Origin: Clostridiales bacterium
GTDB lineage: Bacteria > Bacillota > Clostridia > Peptostreptococcales > Anaerovoracaceae
Direction of reading: 5' to 3'
DNA length: 33,523 nucleotides
Assembly: GCA_015058155.1 (NCBI GenBank)
Contig: SVCW01000015.1
Coordinates: forward strand, 1 to 33,523
Part shown: piece after piece, positions 7,333-14,095 of the stretch
Layout: each line of letters begins with the position of its first letter
Numbering within the stretch: position 1 is the stretch's first letter
Notes under the pieces: model-generated
What the model was told of the DNA's origin: nothing
Database searches by the model: none
The model's input: only the letters and a program-made list of their open reading frames with translations
Made by a program: the position numbers and the translations under genes

Positions 7333-7866
7333 AGCACGCATTTTCGTGGATTCGTGCGGGATTAGTTGCTGTTGGCGTGCTGAGCTTTTGCTGTATATGG
7401 ATTTGTTGTATGGATTCTGTATTTTTAGTGTTTTGTACAAGCGGTTTTCATGGCTTGTTGTGCAGCTCTTTAGATATGTGTGTTTTGTACAACTGGTTAT
7501 TCTGGTTTGTTGTGTCGTTTTCATTTTTTAATATTTTTCACAACTGTTTTTCGTGAATTGTTGTAGAATACTTTAAACTAGAGGTTTTGACTCAACTTTT
7601 TCTTGAGCTCTGTTGTAGAATATTTTGTTATATGTATTTGACACACTTTTGATGTGCGATTTTGTTGTAGAATCTTCTCAAAAACTGCTTATCACACAAA
7701 AAATGGTTGTGTATTTATAAGTGAACTAGACTTCTGCACAACTCTTTAGCCAAATACGTTGTAGAAAAACTCTCCACTATGAAAGTTACACACTTTTTAA
7801 GTCGATTGCGTTGTGCGTTTTTCTGTAATAGTGGATATTCTACAACATTTTCCACATTTTACCTGT
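7333..7866 (+). repeat. Degenerate tandem array, period 52 bp, of hairpin + GTTGTAGAAT units
   Basis: This fills most of a gene-free stretch. A GTTGT core begins at 7405, 7457, 7509, 7560, 7612, 7664, 7706, 7758 and 7810, with degenerate edge units at 7353 and 7862. Spacings are 52, 52, 51, 52, 52, 42, 52, 52, about 5 (once 4) helical turns. In four units the core continues as GTTGTAGAA. Twenty bases before the core there is usually ACAAC or a variant (7437, 7489, 7540, 7592, 7738, 7790, 7842). Between them lie unit-specific short stems, e.g. ACAAGC/GCTTGT (7437-7458), TTCAC/GTGAA (7537-7557), CTCAA/TTGAG (7591-7607), ACACAA/TTGTGT (7694-7712). No protein frame is credible. Function unknown: binding-site array, structured RNA, or decayed repeat. 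Confidence 0.75.
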
Positions 7867-7891
7867 GCAATCGTTATCGTATCTGAAGGCG

Positions 7892-8100
7892 TAGTGGTCC
7901 TGATCCTCACCCACTAGTTCGCAAATTCAGACTTTTATAAATTCTGCTCGCAGACTTTGGATGCTCGAACAAACCTTTGTACAATGTCTCGTCTTTGTAG
8001 AGACTCGAGCATTGAGCAGTGTTCTCGCGGCGGCGCGTACCGCCTTACCAAAGTCTTCGCTCTCAGAATTTGAAAGTCTGGGAATTTGCTCAAATAGTGG
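7892..8100. other. Branched inverted-repeat element (structured RNA or MITE-like)
   Basis: The left arm (7911-7960, CCACTAG...CAGACTTTGG) pairs imperfectly along some 50 bases with the right arm (8049-8100, CCAAAGTC...ATAGTGG). Inside are ATGCTCGA (7961-7968)/TCGAGCAT (8005-8012), enclosing ACAAA-CC-TTTGT (7969-7980) and GTCTC/GAGAC (7986-8004), plus a separate GGCGG-CGCGTA-CCGCC (8029-8044). Together they form a multi-branch fold. CCACTA at 7911 can pair with TAGTGG at 7892-7897 or at 8095-8100, so two exclusive outer folds exist. No gene is seen within it. The strand of any RNA is undecided. Confidence 0.6.
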
Positions 8101-8134
8101 CCTCGGATTCAGCCCCTCTGCGCCTGTTTGATAT

Positions 8135-8165
8135 AAAAACGGCGGCTACCCGAAGGCACCCGCCG
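8135..8165 (-). terminator. Terminator of xre-3
   Basis: On the minus strand CGGCGG/CCGCCG arms enclose UGCC-UUCG-GGUA, a stable UUCG tetraloop, with one G-G mismatch. TTTTT follows at 8135-8139. Confidence 0.85.
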
Positions 8166-8177
8166 ATGATTTTGTGT

Positions 8178-8435
8178 TTATTTTTCAGGATTAAATTTCA
8201 GAAGTACGTAAGGCTCGATTTCGAGCACAGTCGCAATGTTTAGAAGAAGATCAAGCGACACTGCTCTGTCCATATTCGGCGCTTCGACCGCACCCATATG
8301 CTGACGGCTGATTCCAACCGCCTTCGCAAGGTCCGCCTGCGTCATCTTCTTGAGTTTTCTGTAATAACTCACAGCAAACCCGATATCACGATATTTTATT
8401 GAATTGTCAAAAGTGTATTCTAACTTCTGAGTCAT
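8178..8435 (-). CDS. Small XRE-type helix-turn-helix protein (xre-3)
   Basis: This 85-residue protein is almost entirely a Cro/CI HTH domain: FAVSYYRKLKKMTQADLAKA, VGISRQHMGAVEAP, then LLLNIATVLEIEPYVLL. It differs from the two paralogous XRE proteins in the window and lacks their C-terminal helices. AAAGGATAT precedes the ATG. It is downstream of the SLH gene with a 74-bp gap and has its own strong terminator. No clear own promoter is seen, so it may be read through from the SLH gene or from a weak promoter near 8470. Its targets are unknown; such single-domain proteins are often phage-like or plasmid-like regulators, but nothing else mobile is nearby. Confidence 0.85.
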   Translation of the reverse strand: MTQKLEYTFDNSIKYRDIGFAVSYYRKLKKMTQADLAKAVGISRQHMGAVEAPNMDRAVSLDLLLNIATVLEIEPYVLLKFNPEK

Positions 8436-8470
8436 AATTATATCCTTTTAAAATGTAAACCTTTTTATAT

Positions 8471-8496
8471 AACGGCGGGCTGGTTGGTCCGTCGTT
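8471..8496. other. Hairpin between the SLH gene and xre-3
   Basis: AACGGCGG (8471-8478) and CCGTCGTT (8489-8496) form an 8-bp stem with one wobble on the plus strand; on the minus strand the same position is an A-C mismatch. No T-tract follows on the minus strand, so it is a poor terminator. It may be a processing or regulatory site. Confidence 0.35.
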
Positions 8497-8509
8497 ACAG
8501 TTATATTAA

Positions 8510-11500
8510 TTAACTTCTTGGAGGTGTAGTCGCTGCTTCTACAGTAAATGTAGTAATCCTTACGATATTATCGTTATTATCATACTGAACTACTCTTACT
8601 CTCGCTCCGTTATGAGTTGTACCGTTTTTACTGTGCTTTACATTAAATGTATCGTCACCTACAACACCAGTATCTCCACCACCGTTAATTGTAATCTTGA
8701 AATACTTTACATTGTTTGTATTAAATGTACTATTTCCAGGTGTCAATGTAAGTGTTTCTGATAAGAAAGTACCAAGATATCCGCCAAAACCATCAGCATC
8801 ATTTGGCGCTACTTCAAGCGATACGATTGCTTTAACTGCATCACTGTGCTGATCTACAGGTATAATAGCACCGTGAGTAGTTAAACTTAAATCGCCATTT
8901 ACAACTTCAAGCACAGATCTGTTTGCGTCAACATTATATTTGAGTCTTGCCGCATTTATTATTCCGTTTTCATCAGGATTTATAGTTACAAGAGTATCAA
9001 CATTAACTCTATAGTCGCTTAACATACTACTACGGAACTCTTCGCTATAAGTTACTTTTCCTTTAAAGGTGCTAGCAACTGTTGAGAAATAGCACATGCT
9101 ATTTTCATTTACAGCAGAGAGCTTTCCTATAAAAGCTGAATCTTCGATTATAAGAAGGGACTGTGTATCATCCATATAAGGATGCTTTATAAAACCTGTC
9201 GCACTATCACCAGTAGCTATTACAGTTGCTTCTGAAATACAATCTCTGAATGTAACATTAAACGGAGAGTTCGTGCTTAATCCAGAACCATTTGTTGGTC
9301 CAAATGAAATATATGATGTAGCTCCGTTTGTTCCTTCAATAGTTCCCTTAACATCGACATTTTCTATAACCATATTAGCTGCTGCACTCTTTACTAATGC
9401 TGCCGCATAATTAGTTCTGATATCTGCATTGATATTAATATTCTTAATAGTGTAAGTGTTCGGATCTATTCCTTTTTCACCTACTTTGTCAAAGAGCGAA
9501 TCATTTAAATCATTGAGTGTTATACCATTTCCGTCAAAATTACCATGAAGCTTAATTCTTGTCCACTCTGACATATCAAAAGAATCTACTCCGTCAGCAA
9601 TTTTGAAATAACTGTATGTTTCAACATTAGCAACATTCTTTAATTCATTTACTGTGCTGATGATGTATGGGTCGTTTTCTGTTCCTGTTCCATCAGTGAA
9701 AAGACTTGATGAAGACATATCTCCGTACACTGTTTCTCCGGATACTCTTATAGCAAGTTTTTCTCCATTAATAGTATTTCCTGTCCATGGAGTATTACCT
9801 AATGCAGCAACAGCTCCTGCTCCATCAACCTTCACATACTCTTCAGGTGGATCATTGTTAACAAGTGTATTGTCATTGAATGTTAAGTCTGCACCACTGA
9901 GGATTACAGCACGGAATCCCCTACCAGTGCTATCGTTAGTTCCCCAGTTTGTGATTTCATTGTTTGTAACGATTGCGAGTTCTGATACACCACCTGTTAA
10001 CTGAATTCCGTTATCATTAGTGTTTGAAATCTTATTGTTTGAAATTTCTACGATGTATGGATTACGAACTTCAATACCTATGCTTCCTGAAGCACTTACA
10101 TTATTAATTATATTATTGTTAATGATAGATGAGCCTTCTACTCCATTCTTGTTCTGATCAAGGATTGCAATTGCACGACCTTCAGTAATGTTCTCAAAAA
10201 CATTGTTTTCGACAACAACTGTCTTTTCATCAGCAATGTAAAGTCCCTTTCCCTGGAATGTGATACCTCTTACTATAACTTCATGATTACGAGTGTTGCT
10301 ATCATCGTATCCAAGAGCTAAACCACCTGTAAGGATTGTTGCATTCTCTTCATCCCATGCATCAGTTCCTGGTACGTTGTTGGCATTTGCACCAAGAAGT
10401 GTGATTGACTTTTCTACTCTATGAGTGCTATCACTGCCCCATGGATCAATAGCTTCACTGTGTGTTCCTGGAAGAATATTTATTACAGCTCCGTCCTGTG
10501 CATCATTGATTGCTTCTGTAATACTTGTGTAGTATACTGAACCATTCTTTGCTACTGCGCCGATCATGAATCCACAATCATCGCAGAGACCGTCTACGGT
10601 TGCGCCATCAGCACAGTCAGCTGTCTGGCTTCCTGAGTGACCACATGAATATGTTCTTGTATGAGTTCCATCTTCATTTGATACCCATGCGCCCCACTTA
10701 TGTGAGTGTGATGAACCTGATGATGAGCCGCCTGTTGAACCACCAGTTGATGGAGTTGTAGGTGTTGATGGAGTTGTAGGTGTTGTTGTTGTAGCTTCTC
10801 CTGATTCAACTTTGTTTCCGCCTGCAGTTGTTCCAGTTGTGCCTTCAGTTGCTTCTACCTTTGTGCCGCCTGTTTCAACTGTTGTGTTGTTTCCGGATGT
10901 TGTTACGTTTTCTACCTTACCGTCTCCAGCTACTGTTGTGCCTTCTGCCTTGTTGTCAACGTTTGTGATTGTTGAGCCAGCAGCTGCTTCTACCTTTGTA
11001 TTTGCTGCTGTGTCAGATACTTCTACCTTTGATACTGTTCCTGATACTGCTACTTCTGTCTTTTCTGCTTCTGTCTTTACTGTTTCAACCTTGGCTGTTT
11101 CAGTTACTTCTACCTTTGCAGCTGTTGCTGTTTCGGCTACCTTTACTGATTCTGCTTCTGTCTTTCCAGTAAGTACTACTTCTGTGTTGCCTGCTGTTAC
11201 AGTAACTTCCTTAACCGTTGCGTCTTCGATAGTAGTCTTGCCGCCTGCTGCGCCCTGTGCTACTACTACTGCGTCAGCTTCACCTGTTACTGTTACGTTT
11301 TCAGCTGCAACGAGTACGATACCTGTACCGCTTGCTTCTACCTTCTGGCCGCTTTCGTTAGCGTATGTATCGATTGCTCTGTGAAGGATTGTAACTGTTG
11401 ATGCACGATTGATATCAGCACCTGGCTGAAGTTCTCCACCGATTCCGTTTACAATTCCCTTATCTGTAAGAGCTGCTACATATCCTTCTGCCCATGATGA

Positions 11501-11965
11501 TACATGGTGAGCGTCAGGATAGTGGCTGATAGTTTCTTCATCAGCAGGTTCGATTCCGAGTGCTCTTCCGAGCATTACCATTGTTTCTTCTCTAGTTACT
11601 TTGTCGTCCGGTCTTGCTTTTCCGTCTGCGCCGAGCATGATACCTGCTTCAGCACATCTTGAGATTACATCTTCAGCCCAGTGACCATCAACGTCTGTGA
11701 AGCTGTTTGCTTCAGCTTCAGGTAAGTTGAGAAGTCTTGCGATAATTGCAGCAAGCTGACCTCTTGTGAGTTCTCCGTTTGGATCGAATGCACCTTCGTA
11801 TCCTTCAATGATACCGTAATCGCTCCAGCGGTCGATTGCTTCTTCAGCCCAGTGACCATCAACGTCATGGAATGAATCAGCAGGAGCAGCAAACGCTACA
11901 GCCGGCATCATGCCGAGTGTGATTACGAGTGCAAGCACGAGCGCAAGCATTTTTCTTGCTTTCAT
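8510..11965 (-). CDS. Cell-surface protein: signal peptide, three SLH domains, beta-solenoid/right-handed beta-helix
   Basis: This is a secreted 1151-residue surface protein. The start is the ATG at 11965 (MKARKMLALVLALVITLG), since GGGGAGG lies nine bases upstream; a longer frame would put that site inside the gene. A signal peptide ends near VAFAAPA. Three S-layer homology domains follow (about 30-200, with HWAEEAIDRWSDYGII, HWAEDVISRCAEAGIM and SSWAEGYVAALTDKGIV), which anchor proteins to secondary wall polymer. Next come a Thr/Val/Glu repetitive stretch (VTGEADAVVVAQ-like strands) with beta-solenoid spacing, a Thr/Pro/Gly/Ser hinge, a His/Cys module (HSHKWGAWVSNEDGTHTRTY, CxxCG) and an Asn-rich parallel beta-helix (NNNIINNVSASGSIGIEVRN). 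The C-terminal part is unassigned. The ligand or enzymatic role is unknown. It is divergent from xre-2, with a strong promoter. Confidence 0.88.
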   Translation of the reverse strand: MKARKMLALVLALVITLGMMPAVAFAAPADSFHDVDGHWAEEAIDRWSDYGIIEGYEGAFDPNGELTRGQLAAIIARLLNLPEAEANSFTDVDGHWAEDVISRCAEAGIMLGADGKARPDDKVTREETMVMLGRALGIEPADEETISHYPDAHHVSSWAEGYVAALTDKGIVNGIGGELQPGADINRASTVTILHRAIDTYANESGQKVEASGTGIVLVAAENVTVTGEADAVVVAQGAAGGKTTIEDATVKEVTVTAGNTEVVLTGKTEAESVKVAETATAAKVEVTETAKVETVKTEAEKTEVAVSGTVSKVEVSDTAANTKVEAAAGSTITNVDNKAEGTTVAGDGKVENVTTSGNNTTVETGGTKVEATEGTTGTTAGGNKVESGEATTTTPTTPSTPTTPSTGGSTGGSSSGSSHSHKWGAWVSNEDGTHTRTYSCGHSGSQTADCADGATVDGLCDDCGFMIGAVAKNGSVYYTSITEAINDAQDGAVINILPGTHSEAIDPWGSDSTHRVEKSITLLGANANNVPGTDAWDEENATILTGGLALGYDDSNTRNHEVIVRGITFQGKGLYIADEKTVVVENNVFENITEGRAIAILDQNKNGVEGSSIINNNIINNVSASGSIGIEVRNPYIVEISNNKISNTNDNGIQLTGGVSELAIVTNNEITNWGTNDSTGRGFRAVILSGADLTFNDNTLVNNDPPEEYVKVDGAGAVAALGNTPWTGNTINGEKLAIRVSGETVYGDMSSSSLFTDGTGTENDPYIISTVNELKNVANVETYSYFKIADGVDSFDMSEWTRIKLHGNFDGNGITLNDLNDSLFDKVGEKGIDPNTYTIKNININADIRTNYAAALVKSAAANMVIENVDVKGTIEGTNGATSYISFGPTNGSGLSTNSPFNVTFRDCISEATVIATGDSATGFIKHPYMDDTQSLLIIEDSAFIGKLSAVNENSMCYFSTVASTFKGKVTYSEEFRSSMLSDYRVNVDTLVTINPDENGIINAARLKYNVDANRSVLEVVNGDLSLTTHGAIIPVDQHSDAVKAIVSLEVAPNDADGFGGYLGTFLSETLTLTPGNSTFNTNNVKYFKITINGGGDTGVVGDDTFNVKHSKNGTTHNGARVRVVQYDNNDNIVRITTFTVEAATTPPRS

Positions 11966-12045
11966 TTGTAAATTCCTCCCCATATAAAATGAATACTAGG
12001 ATAAGGCCACTCATTGGTATTTACGGGCGGTCTTACCCAGTTTTC

Positions 12046-12074
12046 ATTATATTCTACATTTTGTATAAATTCAA
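12046..12074 (-). promoter_or_regulatory. Promoter of the SLH surface-protein gene
   Basis: On the minus strand TTGAAT (12069-12074) and TATAAT (12046-12051) are spaced by 17 bp. TACATTTTGTATAAA (12055-12069, plus strand) lies in the spacer, and a second copy abuts the -35. Confidence 0.8.
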
Positions 12075-12090
12075 TACATTTTCTACAAAA
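12055..12090. promoter_or_regulatory. Paired motif TACATTTT(G/C)TA, candidate XRE operator
   Basis: Copies begin at 12055 and 12075, 20 bp (two turns) apart, flanking the SLH -35. The second copy, TACATTTTCTACAAAA, matches the site at 5957-5972 upstream of xre-1 in 14 of 16 bases. Confidence 0.5.
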
Positions 12091-12105
12091 CGTCTACTTC
12101 GGAGA

Positions 12106-12135
12106 TTGTAAATAACCTTAAAATATCTTTATAAT
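12106..12135 (+). promoter_or_regulatory. Promoter of xre-2
   Basis: TTGTAA (12106-12111) and a perfect TATAAT (12130-12135) are spaced by 18 bp. The inferred start near 12142 leaves a leader of under 20 bases. Confidence 0.75.
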
Positions 12136-12159
12136 CAAAGAAAAAGTGTGGAAATGGTT

Positions 12160-12495
12160 ATGACTCAGTTACATGCAAAGATCAAAGCATTACGAAAAGA
12201 TAATAATGTAACTCGCAAGGAACTGGCAGAAAGATTGAACATCAGTTACGCAGCTCTCTCAAAATATGAAACGGGAGAACGAGAGCCTGATATTCCGCTT
12301 ATCATTGATATAGCGAAATGTTTCAATGTGTCACTTGATGAACTTCTCTTTGACGGTAATACTTTTATTTCTGATTCTGCACTTGTTATCCACGATAAGA
12401 GTAAGTCAGGACGTGAAGTTTCCGAGCTTTTTAATAGACTTGATCCTAAGAAGCAGAAACTTGTTATAGATTTAATCGAAGAGCTTAGCAAATAG
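12160..12495 (+). CDS. XRE-type helix-turn-helix regulator (copy 2)
   Basis: This 111-residue paralogue of the regulator at 6099-6443 shares architecture and near-identical HTH wording (NVTRKELAERLNISYAALSK, YETGEREPDIP), and the same type of C-terminal helix (LDPKKQKLVIDLIEEL). Three in-frame starts exist: GTG at 12148, ATG at 12154 and ATG at 12160. I choose 12160 because it aligns residue 1 with the paralogue, though no strong ribosome binding site is visible. It is divergent from the SLH gene and likely controls it and/or itself through the shared TACATTTT motif; this is inference. It ends before a bidirectional terminator. Confidence 0.87.
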   Translation: MTQLHAKIKALRKDNNVTRKELAERLNISYAALSKYETGEREPDIPLIIDIAKCFNVSLDELLFDGNTFISDSALVIHDKSKSGREVSELFNRLDPKKQKLVIDLIEELSK

Positions 12496-12500
12496 AACGT

Positions 12501-12545
12501 AAAAAGGAGCTTTCCTGGTGGTGAGTCAGGTAAGCTCCTTTTCGA
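12501..12545. terminator. Bidirectional terminator between xre-2 and hemolysin III gene
   Basis: AAGGAGCTT (12504-12512) and AAGCTCCTT (12532-12540) enclose an inner CCTG/CAGG stem. T4 follows on the plus strand and T5 on the minus strand. Confidence 0.9.
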
Positions 12546-12576
12546 TTGGGAAAAAAATAATGTAAATGGTGTTTTA

Positions 12577-13308
12577 TTATATCAGATTGTACATAACCAC
12601 AAAGTGGCATGCCGTTCCAATCATTACGAAGATATGGAATATTTCGTGGCCGCCAAAATGGTATCTCGGTTCTGATCCGGGAACGATTCCCCTCATTTTG
12701 TAGATGACCTTCTGCATTCCGTAGATTACACCGCCTACTGTGTAAGCAATGCCCCCGAAAAGAAGCCAGAGGAAATTCGCTTTTGTAAGGCTTGCGATAA
12801 TATCATTCATGGCGAAAACACAGAGCCAGCCCATAGCGATATATATCACTGACGATACCCACTTAGGACATGTCACCCAGAACATCTTGAAGATTATGCC
12901 TGCGATGGCAAATCCCCATACGAGTGAAAGCAGCCAGTTTCCTGTACTGCCTGGTAATGCAATAAGGCAGACTGGTGTATATGAACCTGCGATAAGTATG
13001 AAAATCATCGCATGGTCAAGTTTCTTGAGTTTCTTTACCCCTGCTTCCGAAAGCGGAAATGTATGATAAGATGTGCTTGCTCCATAAAGAAGAATCATAC
13101 TTATCATGAAAATGCAGAGCGCTGTCATTTCTATAAAGTTCGCCCCTGCTCCCGAAGCATGTGTGAGCATTACGGGCGTAAGAAATATAGCAGCAATAAA
13201 TCCGATTGCATGTGTAAGCGCACTTATCGGATCTCGTACATAAAAACCGGAAGGCACATTGATTTTATCAAGTACTTCAGGTTTCCCAAACCCATTCATA
13301 TGTTTCAT
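12577..13308 (-). CDS. Hemolysin III / TrhA (PAQR-family) membrane protein
   Basis: This seven-helix membrane protein of 243 residues belongs to the PAQR/hemolysin III family. Members carry a Zn site and, as TrhA, are linked to membrane-lipid and energy homeostasis; true haemolysis is doubtful. The expected metal residues are visible: YGASTSYHTFP (Ser/His), KKLDHAMIFILIAGSYTP (Asp) and GGHEIFHIFVMIGTACHF (His-x3-His-type end). I set the start at the ATG at 13308 (MKHMNGFGKPEV), with GGAGAG ten bases upstream; an upstream ATG at 13326 would contain that site. It is divergent from a DUF1836 regulator, with palindromes at its promoter. Confidence 0.9.
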   Translation of the reverse strand: MKHMNGFGKPEVLDKINVPSGFYVRDPISALTHAIGFIAAIFLTPVMLTHASGAGANFIEMTALCIFMISMILLYGASTSYHTFPLSEAGVKKLKKLDHAMIFILIAGSYTPVCLIALPGSTGNWLLSLVWGFAIAGIIFKMFWVTCPKWVSSVIYIAMGWLCVFAMNDIIASLTKANFLWLLFGGIAYTVGGVIYGMQKVIYKMRGIVPGSEPRYHFGGHEIFHIFVMIGTACHFVVMYNLI

Positions 13309-13342
13309 TGTTGATATTCTCTCCATATTCTCAATACCTTTC

Positions 13343-13365
13343 CATCGGTTTTTCGAAAACCGATG
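13343..13365. promoter_or_regulatory. Operator palindrome A, hemolysin III/DUF1836 region
   Basis: Two perfect 10-bp arms, CATCGGTTTT and AAAACCGATG, are separated by three bases. It covers the inferred start site of the hemolysin III promoter, so binding would repress it. Confidence 0.8.
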
Positions 13366-13369
13366 ATTA

Positions 13370-13398
13370 ATTCTATCATGTTATACCACGTCGGTCAA
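13370..13398 (-). promoter_or_regulatory. Promoter of the hemolysin III gene
   Basis: On the minus strand TTGACC (13393-13398) and TAGAAT (13370-13375) are spaced by 17 bp, with palindrome A downstream and palindrome B next to the -35. Confidence 0.8.
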
Positions 13399-13400
13399 GA

Positions 13401-13417
13401 GTTTTCCGAAAACCGAT
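13401..13417. promoter_or_regulatory. Operator palindrome B, hemolysin III/DUF1836 region
   Basis: GTTTTCCGAAAACCGAT contains the palindrome GTTTTC-C-GAAAAC and the AAAACCGAT half of palindrome A. It sits between the two divergent promoters. Confidence 0.7.
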
Positions 13418-13430
13418 ATAGAGATTTTTA

Positions 13431-13460
13431 TTGACCTCTTCACCTTTTCTGCTATATAAT
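13431..13460 (+). promoter_or_regulatory. Promoter of the DUF1836 gene
   Basis: TTGACC (13431-13436) and TATAAT (13455-13460) are spaced by 18 bp. Confidence 0.8.
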
Positions 13461-13525
13461 CTAGTAAAGTTAAAGTTCCGGAGTACCGGGCTATCTTAAT
13501 ATCATAATCAGGAGGTATTGTTTTT

Positions 13526-14050
13526 ATGTCAGCAAGACTAAATATCCCGGGATTAACTGAATCAGTAAAAGATTTTTCACTTCCTAAATACAACGAAATA
13601 CCAAATGTAGGCCTGTATCTTGAGCAGGTTTCCAAATATATAACTGAGATTTTTGAACCTATCGAGCAGCCGGGTCTTACAGGCTCAATGATAAGTAACT
13701 ACGTGAAAAAGAAACTTATTCCGAATCCGGTCAAAAAGCTTTACTATCGTGAACAGATTGCATATCTGGTTTTTATTACTGTTGCAAAACAGGCACTTTC
13801 AATAGGACAGATTAAAGACCTGATTGATACCAGAAAAGAGAGTTTTGAGGTTGAAGCCCTTTATAACTATTTTCTCTCTGAATTCGAAAGTGTATTCGGA
13901 TATGTTTTCGGAATCAGTGAAGAGCCTGAAGATATAGTAGAAGAAGACTTCGGTAAGTTTGTGCTCCGCCAGATTCTTCTTAACTTCAGTTATAAGGCAT
14001 TCCTTGATAAGACACTTGCTCTTGCAGGTGTTAAAAGATCAGACGAGTAG
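13526..14050 (+). CDS. DUF1836 (YkrK-like) HTH regulator
   Basis: This 174-residue protein has the DUF1836 pattern: an N-terminal stretch GLTESVKDFSLPKYNEIPNV, then a MerR-like helix-turn-helix (LTGSMISNYVKKKLIPNP, KKLYYREQIAYLVFI), then an all-helical C-terminal part. Bacillus YkrK, of this family, represses a membrane-protein gene (htpX). By analogy this protein probably represses the divergent hemolysin III gene and itself through GTTTT-NNN-AAAAC palindromes. AGGAGG precedes the ATG at 13526. It is followed by a bidirectional terminator shared with polC. The effector is unknown; membrane stress would be a reasonable guess. Confidence 0.85.
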   Translation: MSARLNIPGLTESVKDFSLPKYNEIPNVGLYLEQVSKYITEIFEPIEQPGLTGSMISNYVKKKLIPNPVKKLYYREQIAYLVFITVAKQALSIGQIKDLIDTRKESFEVEALYNYFLSEFESVFGYVFGISEEPEDIVEEDFGKFVLRQILLNFSYKAFLDKTLALAGVKRSDE

Positions 14051-14055
14051 ATCAT

Positions 14056-14095
14056 AAAAATGCTCCGGATATAAATCCGGAGCATTGCTTTTTTA
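14056..14095. terminator. Bidirectional terminator between DUF1836 gene and polC
   Basis: TGCTCCGGAT-ATAA-ATCCGGAGCA (14061-14084) extends to 12-bp arms, with T6 on the plus strand and T5 on the minus strand. The plus-strand T-tract overlaps the polC stop codon. Confidence 0.92.

Noticed and set aside
7249..7531. Small open frames on both strands (61 and 91 codons) over the repeat array
   Set aside because: They have biased, low-complexity composition caused by the repeat, no ribosome binding site and opposite-strand overlap.
7333..7866. CRISPR array
   Set aside because: The period fits loosely, but only 5-10 bases per unit are conserved, with no long identical repeat and constant-length unique spacer. 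No cas gene is nearby. GTTGTAGAAT recalls the 3' end of Cas12a repeats, but the partner stem TCTAC is absent from the units.
7333..7866. Type III toxin-antitoxin RNA repeat array
   Set aside because: Those arrays have nearly identical 34-48-base repeats followed by a terminator and a ToxN-like gene. The units here are divergent and no toxin gene follows.
7680..7870. Replication origin (TTTTCCACA near 7849 resembles a DnaA box)
   Set aside because: Only one acceptable box was seen, with no dnaA, dnaN or clear unwinding element nearby.
7900..8060. T-box riboswitch on the minus strand
   Set aside because: AAGGCGGTACGCGCCGCC only loosely recalls the T-box sequence; the expected terminator and a downstream synthetase or amino-acid gene are absent.
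8019..8243. 74-codon plus-strand frame over the branched element
   Set aside because: It runs antisense into the xre-3 gene, crosses the terminator hairpin and has no ribosome binding site.
10812..11384. 190-codon plus-strand frame
   Set aside because: It is antisense to the repetitive Thr/Val/Ala region of the SLH protein; its composition is the mirror of that repeat.
13381..13635. 84-codon minus-strand frame
   Set aside because: It overlaps the start of the DUF1836 gene and both divergent promoters, and shows no family resemblance.
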